Part shown: positions 42,484 through 51,226 of the stretch, in pieces
How the letters are laid out: the number at the start of each line of letters is the position of its first letter
Numbering within the stretch: position 1 is the first letter of the stretch
Origin: UBA1351 sp965140555
GTDB taxonomy: Bacteria > Bacillota > Clostridia > Lachnospirales > Vallitaleaceae
Direction: 5' to 3'
Length of the DNA: 64,000 bases
NCBI GenBank assembly: GCA_965140555.1
Contig: OZ223259.1
Location: 2,666,001 to 2,730,000, forward strand
Notes under the pieces: generated by a model
The model's input: only the letters and a program-made list of their open reading frames with translations
What the model was told of the DNA's origin: nothing
The model's database searches: none
Made by a program: the position numbers and the translations under genes

Positions 42484-43931
42484 TAACAGTGGAAAACGTA
42501 TCCTTTCGATATCAGAATTCAGAAGAATTTAATGTTAGTAAGGCAAATTTAACGATCAAGGCGGGAGAATGTGTGCTTTTATCCGGGAAAAGCGGGTGTG
42601 GAAAAACAACGCTTTTAAGGTTGATGAATGGTTTGATACCACATTTTTATGGAGGTGAGATTGAAGGACAGGTCCATATAAATGGTATGAATATTATGGA
42701 AACACCAATGTATAAAATTGCTGAGGTAGTTGGAACCGTGTATCAGAATCCAAAGTCTCAGTTCTTTAATATTGATACAGATGGAGAAATATTATTTGGA
42801 ATTGAAAATCTATCCTATCCAAGAGAAGAATTAATCCGTAGGATGAATCTGGCTGTAGAAAAGACAAAAACTAAAAAATTGTTGGGAAGAAATATCTTTG
42901 AACTCTCAGGAGGTGAAAAGCAGAAGATTGCATTTGCATCTGTCTTTGCAATGGAGCCACAAGTGTACTTGCTAGATGAACCATCAGCTAATCTGGATGC
43001 CGAGGCCACAAAAGAGTTAAGGGAACGCATAGCTGAATTAAAAATGAGTGGTAAAACGATTGTGATAACAGAACATCGTTTATATTATTTAAGTGGATTA
43101 GTCGATCGTGTTGTATCTCTAGAAAGCGGAAAGATTGTAAAGGATGCTAAGGCAGAGGATTTCTTTCGTATGGATGACGTAGATAGATTATCAGCAGGTC
43201 TTCGTGCACTTCAACTAACGCACGTTACACTACAGAATCAGGCAATACAGCAACAGAGCGTATTCGAAGTGAAAAAAGTGGCGGCCGGGTATAAGAAGAA
43301 AAAATTAATTAAGGATATTTCGTTCTTAGCGGCCCAAGGTGAGGTAATCGGAATTTCCGGAAAGAATGGTGCCGGCAAGTCTATATTGGTAGAGACACTG
43401 TGTGGATTGAATAAAACACTGGAAGGAACAGTGACGTATAAAGGAAAACAATTAAGTGAAAAACAGCGCTGTAACATCAGCTATATGGTTTTTCAGGATG
43501 TTGACTATCAGCTGTTTGCAGACAGTGTGGAAAAGGAATGTACCTATGGAACAGGGCATATAGATGCAAAATCAGTCAGAGAGATTTTAAAGCAGCTTAA
43601 TTTACTAGAATTCTCAAAACAACATCCGGCAACGTTATCCGGAGGTCAAAAACAGAGACTGGCAGTTGCAGTGGGTATGTTAGAGCAAAAAAAGATTATT
43701 ATATTTGACGAACCTACCAGTGGCCTTGATTTAGATAGTATGCTAAGAGTCACAGAACTGGTAAAGATACTTGCTAGAGAGGGAAAAATCATTTTTATTG
43801 TGACACATGATTATGAGTTTATCAGTGCAATTGGAAATAGGATGCTTGTCATGGAAGAAGGAACGATTATTGATGATTTTTTTATTGACGATCAAAATCA
43901 AAGTAAACTTGCTGATATGTTTATTAAATGA
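42480..43931 (+). CDS. Fused double ECF ATPase (EcfA)
   Basis: 483 residues from ATG 42480 (GGAGGG upstream, ATGA overlap with ecfT). Two ABC ATPase domains are fused. First: GKSGCGKTTLLRLMN, LSGGEKQKIAFA, VYLLDEPSANLD, TEHR. Second: GKNGAGKSILVETLC, LSGGQKQRLAVA, IIIFDEPTSGLD, THDYEF. It energises the S/T components as a dedicated (group I) transporter. All Walker and signature motifs are intact. Confidence 0.93.
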   Translation: MITVENVSFRYQNSEEFNVSKANLTIKAGECVLLSGKSGCGKTTLLRLMNGLIPHFYGGEIEGQVHINGMNIMETPMYKIAEVVGTVYQNPKSQFFNIDTDGEILFGIENLSYPREELIRRMNLAVEKTKTKKLLGRNIFELSGGEKQKIAFASVFAMEPQVYLLDEPSANLDAEATKELRERIAELKMSGKTIVITEHRLYYLSGLVDRVVSLESGKIVKDAKAEDFFRMDDVDRLSAGLRALQLTHVTLQNQAIQQQSVFEVKKVAAGYKKKKLIKDISFLAAQGEVIGISGKNGAGKSILVETLCGLNKTLEGTVTYKGKQLSEKQRCNISYMVFQDVDYQLFADSVEKECTYGTGHIDAKSVREILKQLNLLEFSKQHPATLSGGQKQRLAVAVGMLEQKKIIIFDEPTSGLDLDSMLRVTELVKILAREGKIIFIVTHDYEFISAIGNRMLVMEEGTIIDDFFIDDQNQSKLADMFIK

Positions 43932-44041
43932 GGATAACAACGATTGAAAATGCGGTATCTTTTGCAAAAAGTCCGTGCAAAAGTTTTGTATACAGTGTAA
44001 TATTTAATTGAGTCATTTGTTTTCCTACTCAGTTAATCATT

Positions 44042-44170
44042 ATATGATTAGCCCAAAAAAGCGAGTTTCACTAAATTCACATACACTATATAGATTACGT
44101 AGAAGCGTTCGTAACACTATAGTGTATATGAAAGTTCAACTATATGCATTTGTCGGACTAATCATTATAA
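44042..44170. repeat. Palindromic MITE-like repeat, copy 1
   Basis: The ends (TATGATTAGCCC... and ...GGACTAATCATTATA) are inverted copies, and the middle holds a second inverted repeat (ATACACTATA/TATAGTGTAT). The end sequence recurs at 52931-52987. The whole could fold into one long stem. 43932-44261 holds no gene. Confidence 0.65.
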
Positions 44171-44261
44171 GATAACTTTATTATAAATGAGGATGAGAGC
44201 TTGGCTTATTATTTTTTATACTATAGACGTATATAAATCATGGTTAAGATTTGGAGTATTT

Positions 44262-45878
44262 ATGTATAGAGTTATGATCGTTGAAGACGAAATCCCTATC
44301 AGAAATATTATATCAAGACTTATTGACTGGCAGACCTTAGGCTTTGAGCTTGTGTATCAGGCCGATAACGGTCAGATGGCGTTGTCTTGGCTTGAAGATC
44401 AGAAGGTTGATTTGATTATTACAGATATTTCCATGCCGTTTATGGATGGTTTGGAGTTGTGCAAGCATATTAGACAGATATCGCCACTGACCACTATTGT
44501 TATCCTAACAGGTCATAATGAGTTTGATAATGCTCAACAGGCCATTAAATTAGGGGTATCAAATTACCTCTTGAAGCCTGTTACCAGAGAATTGTTCACA
44601 GAAACGCTACAACAAATTCGTGGTGAGATGGATAAAAAACACAATGCCCAGAGAGACTTGAATTTTCTTAGAAAGCAGTACCATAAGAGTAAAGATCTTC
44701 TGAAAAACAAGTTCTTCATCAATCTTATTCTGGGCTACACCCAATCTTACTATTTGGATCAGCAGGATATTTTTGAAGTGACGCTTGAGGCAGACAATTA
44801 TATGGTTGGAGCAATGATTATTGAGGGGGAACAGCTGGAGGGGGATGGATTCTGGGGAAAGGATCGACCGCTCCTGGAATTTGCTATCTATAACTTAACC
44901 CAGGAACTCCTGTCATCCATTGGTCAGGAAATCATATTCTTTGGTCCGGGAAATCAGATCTGTATGATTTTCAAGTTGGAAGAAAATGGTGAGAGCGATG
45001 AAAAACAACAGATTATTCATTACCTAGAGCAGGCATCCATTCAAATCGAGGACTTTTTCAACATGACAGCCACCATTGGGGTGAGCAATCTTTGTGGAAG
45101 TCTTGAGGAGCTTTCCTTTGCTTATGAAGAGGCTAACGCAGCACTGGAATACCGGGTACTTGAAGGGAGTGAGCGTGTCATAGTCAAATCCATGGTTGAG
45201 AAATCCGGATCCTTTGCCTTCAAGAGGTTGGAAGAGCAACTGATACGCTTGGAGTACTCTATTAAGACCGGTGACCAAGAGGCCATCAGAAAAATCATTA
45301 CTTACATTTTCTCTGTTATCAATTATGAGAAAGCGGATATTAATGCTTTTAGAACATTTCTTATGCAGATGGCCATTGCCATATTTAAGGCGTTCAATGA
45401 TATTCAATCGGAAGATGGGAATGAAACGGTCTTTGATTATGGGATATTCAGCAAAGTTTTCGAGATTAGTGATTTTACAGAAGTGCAGAATTATTTTCTG
45501 AACCTATGTGAAGACCTGTCAGGCAAAATTCAGCATATGAGAGAGGATGAAGAACAGAGCCATGTTAATGAGGCTTGTGCGTATATTGATGAACACTTTG
45601 CTGACCCGTTGCTAAGCCTTGAAGGACTGTGCAAGGTTTTGTACTTAAGCCCGGGACACTTCAGCCGCCTGTTCAAGAAATCTATGGGGGTTAATTTTGT
45701 GGATTATCTGACCAAGATACGCATGGATAGAGCGAAGTACCTCTTGGTTAATACGGATCAGAAGATGTATGAGATTTCAAACAATATCGGCTATGAAGAT
45801 CCCAATTATTTCAGCTATAAATTCAAGAAATACACTCAATTGACACCGTCCCAGTGGCGAAAAAGGGGGCAGGTCTAG
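44262..45878 (+). CDS. YesN-type response regulator with AraC HTH
   Basis: 538 residues from ATG 44262, which follows GGAG; upstream in-frame codons lack a site. A receiver domain (MYRVMIVEDEIPIRNII, LIITDISMPFMDG with phospho-Asp near 56, LKPV) and a central domain of about 300 residues precede a C-terminal AraC double HTH (LSLEGLCKVLYLSPGHFSRLFKKSMGVNFVDYLTKIRMDRAK, ISNNIGYEDPNYFSYKFKKYTQLTPSQWRK). It probably activates sugar uptake genes. The next gene starts at its stop codon, and the three genes form one operon. Confidence 0.92.
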   Translation: MYRVMIVEDEIPIRNIISRLIDWQTLGFELVYQADNGQMALSWLEDQKVDLIITDISMPFMDGLELCKHIRQISPLTTIVILTGHNEFDNAQQAIKLGVSNYLLKPVTRELFTETLQQIRGEMDKKHNAQRDLNFLRKQYHKSKDLLKNKFFINLILGYTQSYYLDQQDIFEVTLEADNYMVGAMIIEGEQLEGDGFWGKDRPLLEFAIYNLTQELLSSIGQEIIFFGPGNQICMIFKLEENGESDEKQQIIHYLEQASIQIEDFFNMTATIGVSNLCGSLEELSFAYEEANAALEYRVLEGSERVIVKSMVEKSGSFAFKRLEEQLIRLEYSIKTGDQEAIRKIITYIFSVINYEKADINAFRTFLMQMAIAIFKAFNDIQSEDGNETVFDYGIFSKVFEISDFTEVQNYFLNLCEDLSGKIQHMREDEEQSHVNEACAYIDEHFADPLLSLEGLCKVLYLSPGHFSRLFKKSMGVNFVDYLTKIRMDRAKYLLVNTDQKMYEISNNIGYEDPNYFSYKFKKYTQLTPSQWRKRGQV

Positions 45879-47651
45879 TTGAATTTCCGAAGTTGGAATA
45901 AATTAGGTATCCAAACCTTCATTGCATTGATCTATGCGGTAGTCATCGTATTGTTAATTACTGTGGTTGGTTTTGTATCCTATGTGGTCACCACTAAAAC
46001 CGTTGAAGAGAATACCAATACCTATGTGCTTCAGCTAATCAAACAGATAGATTTTGATATCAACAATTATCTGAGGAATGTTGAGAACACCATGAATTCT
46101 GTGGTGGCTGATGAAGAGGTTATTCAGTATTTCAATGAAAATAGGAGTGATGCCCTCGCCCTTGGGGATGCTTTGAACGGTTATATGGTATCACGGGATG
46201 ATATTATCAATATTTTTCTTGCAAAAGAAGACGGTCAATTAGTGATAAATGGAGGGGATTATAAAGCCAAACCCAATATGGATATACAGCAGCAGGTCTG
46301 GTATAGGGAAGCTGCTGACAGCAGAGAGACGGTGATTTCTAATGCGCATATACAGAACATGATTGTTGACCGTTACAAGTGGGTGGTATCTTTTAGTAAA
46401 GCTGTCTTTGATGCGAACAGCGGATCGCTACAGGGCGTTGTCATGGTTGACTTGAACTTCAATCTTATTGATGATATGTTGGAGAATCTGAGTCTTGGAG
46501 AACGAGGATATATGTTTCTCATAGATGCGGAAGGCGACATACTTTATCATCCCAAGCATGAACTGATCTCAAGCGGTATACGGAATGAAGCTATTGATTT
46601 GATCTTAACATCTGAGGATGGCTATGTGACGACAGTGGAGGATGGACGTATCAAGAACTATATCGTATCCACTTCGGATTATACAGGGTGGAAGGTTATC
46701 GGTGCTGTTTATGATAATGAGATGAAGCCATATGATATCATTACCAGACAAATATATTTTCTGATATCCGGACTGGCTATTGTGTTAGCTGTCGTTTTGT
46801 CCATTATTATCTCACGACATTATCTCCACCCGATCAAGGACCTGAGTGACGGAATGGACCGGTTCAAAAACGGTGACTTGGATGCCCGTGTGGACTTGGA
46901 GATGGAAAATGAGTTTGGAGAATTGGCAGATGACTTCAATGATATGACGGTTAGAATAAAACAGCTTGTGATTGATAATAAGGATAAGGAGCAGGCTAAA
47001 AGGAAATTTGAACTTGAATCCCTACAGTCTCAAATCAATCCTCATTTTCTTTACAACACGTTGGACTCCATTGTGTGGATGGCTGAAGCAGGTATGAATG
47101 AAGAGGTTGTTAAGATGACGTTTTCTCTGTCTAAACTCTTTAGGATTAGCATTAATCGTGGATTCGAGTTTGTAACCATACAGCAAGAATTGGAGCATAT
47201 TGAGTCGTATCTGGCTATTCAGAAGCTACGCTATGGAGAGAAATTGGATTACGCTATAGAAGCGGACCCGTCATTGATGCCCTTTAGACTCATTAAGATC
47301 ATTATGCAGCCTATCGTAGAAAATGCTATCTATCACGGCATCAAAAAAATTCCCGGACCCGGTTTTATTGATATTAAACTAAGAGAGATAGAAGGTAATA
47401 TCAGTATCAGTATTGAGGACAACGGTGTGGGTATGGATGAAGCTACCGTGAAGAGGCTCTTGGATAAGGACGGTTACAACGATACCGGAAGCAGTGGTAT
47501 TGGTGTGAAGAATGTGGATCAACGGATCAAGCTTTATTACGGTGATGCTTATGGTGTGACCATTGACAGCGCAGAGTTTGAAGGGACAAGGGTGACCCTC
47601 ACATTGCCGAAGGAATATCAGAGCATGGAGGTGATCGATGATGAAGCATAG
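45879..47651 (+). CDS. YesM-type sensor histidine kinase
   Basis: 590 residues from TTG 45879, directly after the regulator stop; AGGGGG lies upstream. Two membrane helices (about 12-35 and 290-312) flank a dCache-type sensor; then come HAMP (LKDLSDGMDRFKNGDLDARV), His_kinase (LQSQINPHFLYNTLDSI, phospho-His near 388) and HATPase (IVENAIYHGI, EDNGVGMD, SSGIGVKNVDQRIKLYYG). Members of this group often sense sugars through an accessory binding protein, here encoded immediately downstream. Confidence 0.92.
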   Translation: MNFRSWNKLGIQTFIALIYAVVIVLLITVVGFVSYVVTTKTVEENTNTYVLQLIKQIDFDINNYLRNVENTMNSVVADEEVIQYFNENRSDALALGDALNGYMVSRDDIINIFLAKEDGQLVINGGDYKAKPNMDIQQQVWYREAADSRETVISNAHIQNMIVDRYKWVVSFSKAVFDANSGSLQGVVMVDLNFNLIDDMLENLSLGERGYMFLIDAEGDILYHPKHELISSGIRNEAIDLILTSEDGYVTTVEDGRIKNYIVSTSDYTGWKVIGAVYDNEMKPYDIITRQIYFLISGLAIVLAVVLSIIISRHYLHPIKDLSDGMDRFKNGDLDARVDLEMENEFGELADDFNDMTVRIKQLVIDNKDKEQAKRKFELESLQSQINPHFLYNTLDSIVWMAEAGMNEEVVKMTFSLSKLFRISINRGFEFVTIQQELEHIESYLAIQKLRYGEKLDYAIEADPSLMPFRLIKIIMQPIVENAIYHGIKKIPGPGFIDIKLREIEGNISISIEDNGVGMDEATVKRLLDKDGYNDTGSSGIGVKNVDQRIKLYYGDAYGVTIDSAEFEGTRVTLTLPKEYQSMEVIDDEA

Positions 47652-48621
47652 AGGGTTGATGTTATCCCTTGGAGTAGGGTGCCTGATCGTAGCAGCCCTG
47701 TTATATATGTTCGGAATTATAAGTGCAGGACCTGAATCGGAGGTCATTTACTTCGTATCAAAAACAAGTTCAGAGAACAGTACCTTCTGGCACAGTGTGG
47801 AGCGTGGTGTTAAAGTAGCAGGAGATGAGCTTGGTGTCGATATAGTTTTTGTTGGGCCTGAGAGAGAAATTAATTTGGAGGATCAGATTGCATATGTAAG
47901 AGAAGGGATTGAAAGGAAAGCCATGGCCATCGTACTTGCAGCCAGTGATTTCAATGCCCTTAGTGAAGTGGCAGAAGAAGTGATAGACGAGGGCATTACC
48001 TTTATCGCTGTGGATTCAGATGTAAATATTGATGATAATCACAGTTTTGTGGCAACGGATAATGTGGCTGCAGCAGAATATTTGGGGGAGGAAATGGCAC
48101 GGAGCCTGAATAAAAAGGGATTGGTGGCTATCGTATCACATCTGGAAGGCACGACGTCTGCGATAGATAGAGAAGCTGGTTTCAGAAAGGCACTAAGTCG
48201 TTATGATGATATGAAGCTCATTGATGAAGTGCCTTACAGCAAAAATGATTCAGAAATTGCCTATGAGAAAACGTTGTCTTTGATAGAGTCCTATCCTGAT
48301 GTCAAGGGCATATTCGGAACCAATGAAGCCACACTGATCGGTATTGCAAGGGCAGTGGACGAACTGGGCAAAAAAGAAGCGATTACAGTTGTTGGTTTCG
48401 ATATCAGTGAAGAAGCCGCAGGCTATCTTGAAAAAGATGTAATCAGTACCATTGTTATACAGCGTCCCTTTAATATGGGCTATCTTGGTATCAAAGAAGC
48501 CTATGAGCAGGCGAAATACAAAAAAGAACCTACCTTCATCGATGTACCCATTGTTCCGGTGACCAAGGAAACAATGTTCGATGAGGAGATTCAGAAGTTT
48601 CTTATACCATTTTTAGAGTAA
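47638..48621 (+). CDS. Periplasmic-binding-protein-type sugar sensor (Peripla_BP_4)
   Basis: 327 residues; ATG 47638 overlaps the kinase gene end by 14 bases. An N-terminal membrane anchor (about 6-28, MLSLGVGCLIVAALLYMFGII) is followed by a full RbsB/XylF-like fold: VIYFVSKTSSENSTFWHSVERGVKVAGDELGVDIVFVGP, AIVLAASDFNAL, VDSDVNIDDNHSFVATDN, IFGTNEATLIGIA, VVGFDISEEA. No ABC permease genes are near, so it likely presents a sugar to the YesM-type kinase, making a three-component sensor. The ligand is unknown. Confidence 0.88.
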   Translation: MMKHRGLMLSLGVGCLIVAALLYMFGIISAGPESEVIYFVSKTSSENSTFWHSVERGVKVAGDELGVDIVFVGPEREINLEDQIAYVREGIERKAMAIVLAASDFNALSEVAEEVIDEGITFIAVDSDVNIDDNHSFVATDNVAAAEYLGEEMARSLNKKGLVAIVSHLEGTTSAIDREAGFRKALSRYDDMKLIDEVPYSKNDSEIAYEKTLSLIESYPDVKGIFGTNEATLIGIARAVDELGKKEAITVVGFDISEEAAGYLEKDVISTIVIQRPFNMGYLGIKEAYEQAKYKKEPTFIDVPIVPVTKETMFDEEIQKFLIPFLE

Positions 48622-48647
48622 AAAATGGTAGTACACGAGAGCAAGAA

Positions 48648-48694
48648 AAGGCATGGGTTTGAATTTCTATAAAGGAAATTCAAACCCATGCCTT
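48648..48694. terminator. Strong bidirectional terminator
   Basis: A perfect 20-bp stem (48648-48667 with 48675-48694) carries the core GGCATGGGTTTGAATTTC, serving both the sensor operon (+) and the PTS operon (-). Confidence 0.92.
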
Positions 48695-48717
48695 AATAGT
48701 TGTTCAGATTCAGCCTT

Positions 48718-50109
48718 TTACGCTTCTACGGATTCAACATTACTTTTCTTAAGAACACCGATAAGGCCGGTTGTCAATGCAGTACCTGCAAGGATTGCAA
48801 TGAGGTAACCTATGATATTCTCAACGGCGAAGAATACGAAGATGCCACCGTGTGGTACGGAAAGGGTTGCACCGAATAGCATGGAGAGAGCCCCTGTCAG
48901 TGCTGATCCGGCCATTAGGGAAGGGATGACACGAAGTGGGTCAGCCGCAGCAAAGGGGATAGCGCCTTCTGTGATGAAGCTGAGGCCGAGGACGAGTGCG
49001 GATTTACCGGATTCTCTTTCAGCATTAGTGAATTTGTTTTTGAAGATTAGTGTTGCAACACCAAGACCAAGTGGTGGTACCATACCGGCTGCCATAACGG
49101 CTGCCATGATAGCGGAGCCTGATCCTGCTACAAGAGTACCTGTTGCGAATGCGTAAGCAGATTTGTTAACCGGACCACCCATATCAAAGGCCATCATAAG
49201 ACCCAGAATCAGGCCAAGAAATGCGGCACTTGTACCTTCCATGCTTGTAAGAAAGTTAGTCATTCCTGTATTGATGATAGAGACTGGCTTACCGAATATA
49301 TAGAACATGGAAAGACCAACAATCAGGGAACCGAATACGGGGATGATCAGGACAGGCATGATACCTTGTAGCGTTTTTGGTAACTTTACATATTTTTTAA
49401 TTGCTAGAACAACATAACCTGCCATGAAACCGGCAAGGATTGCACCAAGGAATCCTGCGTTGATTTGTGTTGCTACAGAACCGCCAATCATACCGACAGC
49501 AAGACCGGGTCTGTCAGCGATAGAGTAAGCAATGTAACCGGCAAGGATAGGAATCATAAGACTAAAAGCACCTGCACTACCTATACTCATAAGAACACCA
49601 GGGAGGGTGTCGCTTGCATAAGTTGCATCCCAGCCACCCATGAGACTGTCAGCAAGGAAACTGAGTGCGATGAGAATACCACCGGCAACAACGAATGGAA
49701 TCATGAAGGATACACCATTCATCAGATGTTTATAAGGTCCTTTTCTTTCAGCACTTCTTTTGGCTTTAAGATCGGATACTTCATCAGTCAGGTTACCGGT
49801 GCTGTAAGGTTTTGCTTTTAGTGCATCTTGAATCAGTTGATCTGCACCTTGTAAGGCATCTGCTACGGCAACGGATACAAGTTTCTTACCTGCAAATCTT
49901 TCCATAGGAACAGATGTATCACAAGCAAGTACAATGGCATCTGCACTGGCGATGTCTGCTGCAGTCAGTTCATTTTCGACCCCTACAGAACCTCTGGTTT
50001 CAACTTTGACATCATAGCCTCTTTTTTTAGCCGCGTCTTCAATGGCTTCTGCTGCCATATACGTATGGGCAATACCTGTCGGACATGCTGTTACTGCTAA
50101 TATCTTCAT
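48718..50109 (-). CDS. fruA: PTS fructose-type EIIBC
   Basis: 463 residues. The N-terminal IIB domain has MKILAVTACPTGIAHTYMAAEAIE with phosphorylated Cys9, then IADADAIVLACD-like. The membrane IIC domain (about 130-455) has eight or more helices and AFDMGGPVNKSAYAFATG and ITEGAIPFAAADPLRVIP, the fructose IIC signatures. It transports and phosphorylates fructose or a related sugar together with the EIIA encoded just upstream. No fruK or fruR is adjacent, so the substrate may be another fructose-class sugar. Confidence 0.9.
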   Translation of the reverse strand: MKILAVTACPTGIAHTYMAAEAIEDAAKKRGYDVKVETRGSVGVENELTAADIASADAIVLACDTSVPMERFAGKKLVSVAVADALQGADQLIQDALKAKPYSTGNLTDEVSDLKAKRSAERKGPYKHLMNGVSFMIPFVVAGGILIALSFLADSLMGGWDATYASDTLPGVLMSIGSAGAFSLMIPILAGYIAYSIADRPGLAVGMIGGSVATQINAGFLGAILAGFMAGYVVLAIKKYVKLPKTLQGIMPVLIIPVFGSLIVGLSMFYIFGKPVSIINTGMTNFLTSMEGTSAAFLGLILGLMMAFDMGGPVNKSAYAFATGTLVAGSGSAIMAAVMAAGMVPPLGLGVATLIFKNKFTNAERESGKSALVLGLSFITEGAIPFAAADPLRVIPSLMAGSALTGALSMLFGATLSVPHGGIFVFFAVENIIGYLIAILAGTALTTGLIGVLKKSNVESVEA

Positions 50110-50149
50110 ACTGTTACTACCTCCTTAAATTATATAAAAGAATTGCATC

Positions 50150-50608
50150 TTAGATACCAAGTTCACTTTCTTCTAGGAATGAAATGACTTCCTCTGGCGT
50201 TGTCTTGCTTCTAAGTTCGGTTCTGAAATCTTCTTTCATAAGCTTTCTAGAGAGAGCCGCAAGGATTTTTAGGTGGGTAGAACCTGCTTCATTTTCAGGA
50301 ACACCGATGAGGAATGCCATGTCTACCGGGGCACCATCTAATGCTTTCCAATCTAGGCTATCTACTGTGGCGAACATGAGAAAGGGAGTGTTGACTGCTT
50401 CTGTTTTACCATGAGGGATTGCCACACCAAACCCAACAGCTGTGGAGTATTCCTCTTCTCTTTTAAGTACTGCATCAACATATGTGCCCTCATTGTTAAC
50501 TTTGCCTTCTGCGGCTGCTATCTTTGCTAGTTTTGCAAGAGCCTCTTCTTTACTTGAAGCATCAAGATTTAGCTGTACGAGTTCTTTCGTAATAATCATG
50601 TCATTCAT
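50150..50608 (-). CDS. PTS fructose-type EIIA
   Basis: 152 residues of the EIIA-Fru/Ntr fold. The phosphorylated histidine lies in FGVAIPHGKTEAV near residue 65. FLIGVPENEAGSTHLKILAALSRKLM follows. AAAGGA upstream of ATG 50608, 40-bp gap to the EIIBC gene, one operon. Together with HPr and enzyme I it phosphorylates the EIIB cysteine. The promoter region is shared with the divergent blaI-type gene. Confidence 0.92.
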   Translation of the reverse strand: MNDMIITKELVQLNLDASSKEEALAKLAKIAAAEGKVNNEGTYVDAVLKREEEYSTAVGFGVAIPHGKTEAVNTPFLMFATVDSLDWKALDGAPVDMAFLIGVPENEAGSTHLKILAALSRKLMKEDFRTELRSKTTPEEVISFLEESELGI

Positions 50609-50790
50609 TCCTTTCTTGGAGGTTAAGATTTGTCGACGTCCACTCTGTCATGGGCGGTCACTGTGTTTGTTTTTCCTGTTGATATTAGTATAAATCAGAT
50701 ATCCGGGGAAAAACTTGGATAATCTGACACCCTTATTGAATAATCTGATGTGATGGTCTTTGGACTAAGATTTTAGAAAAAGCATCGTTA

Positions 50791-50847
50791 TTGACAAGTT
50801 GGTCTATAAGGTATAGACTTGTAATGGCAGGTCGATAATATATAGAC
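50791..50847 (+). promoter_or_regulatory. blaI promoter with two palindromic operators
   Basis: TTGACA (50791-50796) is followed, after 17 bases, by TAGACT (50814-50819). Two 17-bp dyads GTCTATA-AGG-TATAGAC (50802-50818) and GTCGATA-ATA-TATAGAC (50831-50847) cover the -10 and the start region, 29 bp apart. This is typical for BlaI/MecI autorepression, though the half site differs from the classical TACA/TGTA. Confidence 0.8.
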
Positions 50848-50861
50848 TAAGGAGGATTAGC

Positions 50862-51224
50862 ATGATAGATTATAAACTAACTGAAAGTGAAGAAAAGTTT
50901 GCAGATATTATTTGGAAGAATGAACCTATTGGTTCTGGTGATCTTGTAAAGCTATGTGAAAAAGAAATGAATTGGAAAAAGTCTACAACATATACAGTAT
51001 TAAAAAAATTAGGTGATAAAGGTATCTTCAAAAATGAAAAGGCTATTGTTTCATCTTTAATGAAAAGGGATGAATATCATGGTAAGCAAAGCATACGTTT
51101 TGTTGAGGATACTTTCGGAGGATCTTTGCCGAAGTTTATTGCAGCTTTTGTTGGGAGTAAAAAATTAAGCGAACACCAAGCGGAAGAGTTGAAAAGGTTG
51201 ATTGATGAGCATAAGGAGGTGTAG
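50862..51224 (+). CDS. BlaI/MecI-family repressor
   Basis: 120 residues. The winged HTH (ADIIWKNEPIGSGDLVKLCEKEMNWKKSTTYTVLKKLGDKGIFKNEKAI) is followed by a dimerization tail. The protein binds its own promoter dyads and is cleaved or released when the BlaR1-type sensor, encoded two bases downstream, is activated. AAGGAGG upstream. Confidence 0.92.
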   Translation: MIDYKLTESEEKFADIIWKNEPIGSGDLVKLCEKEMNWKKSTTYTVLKKLGDKGIFKNEKAIVSSLMKRDEYHGKQSIRFVEDTFGGSLPKFIAAFVGSKKLSEHQAEELKRLIDEHKEV

Positions 51225-51226
51225 CA

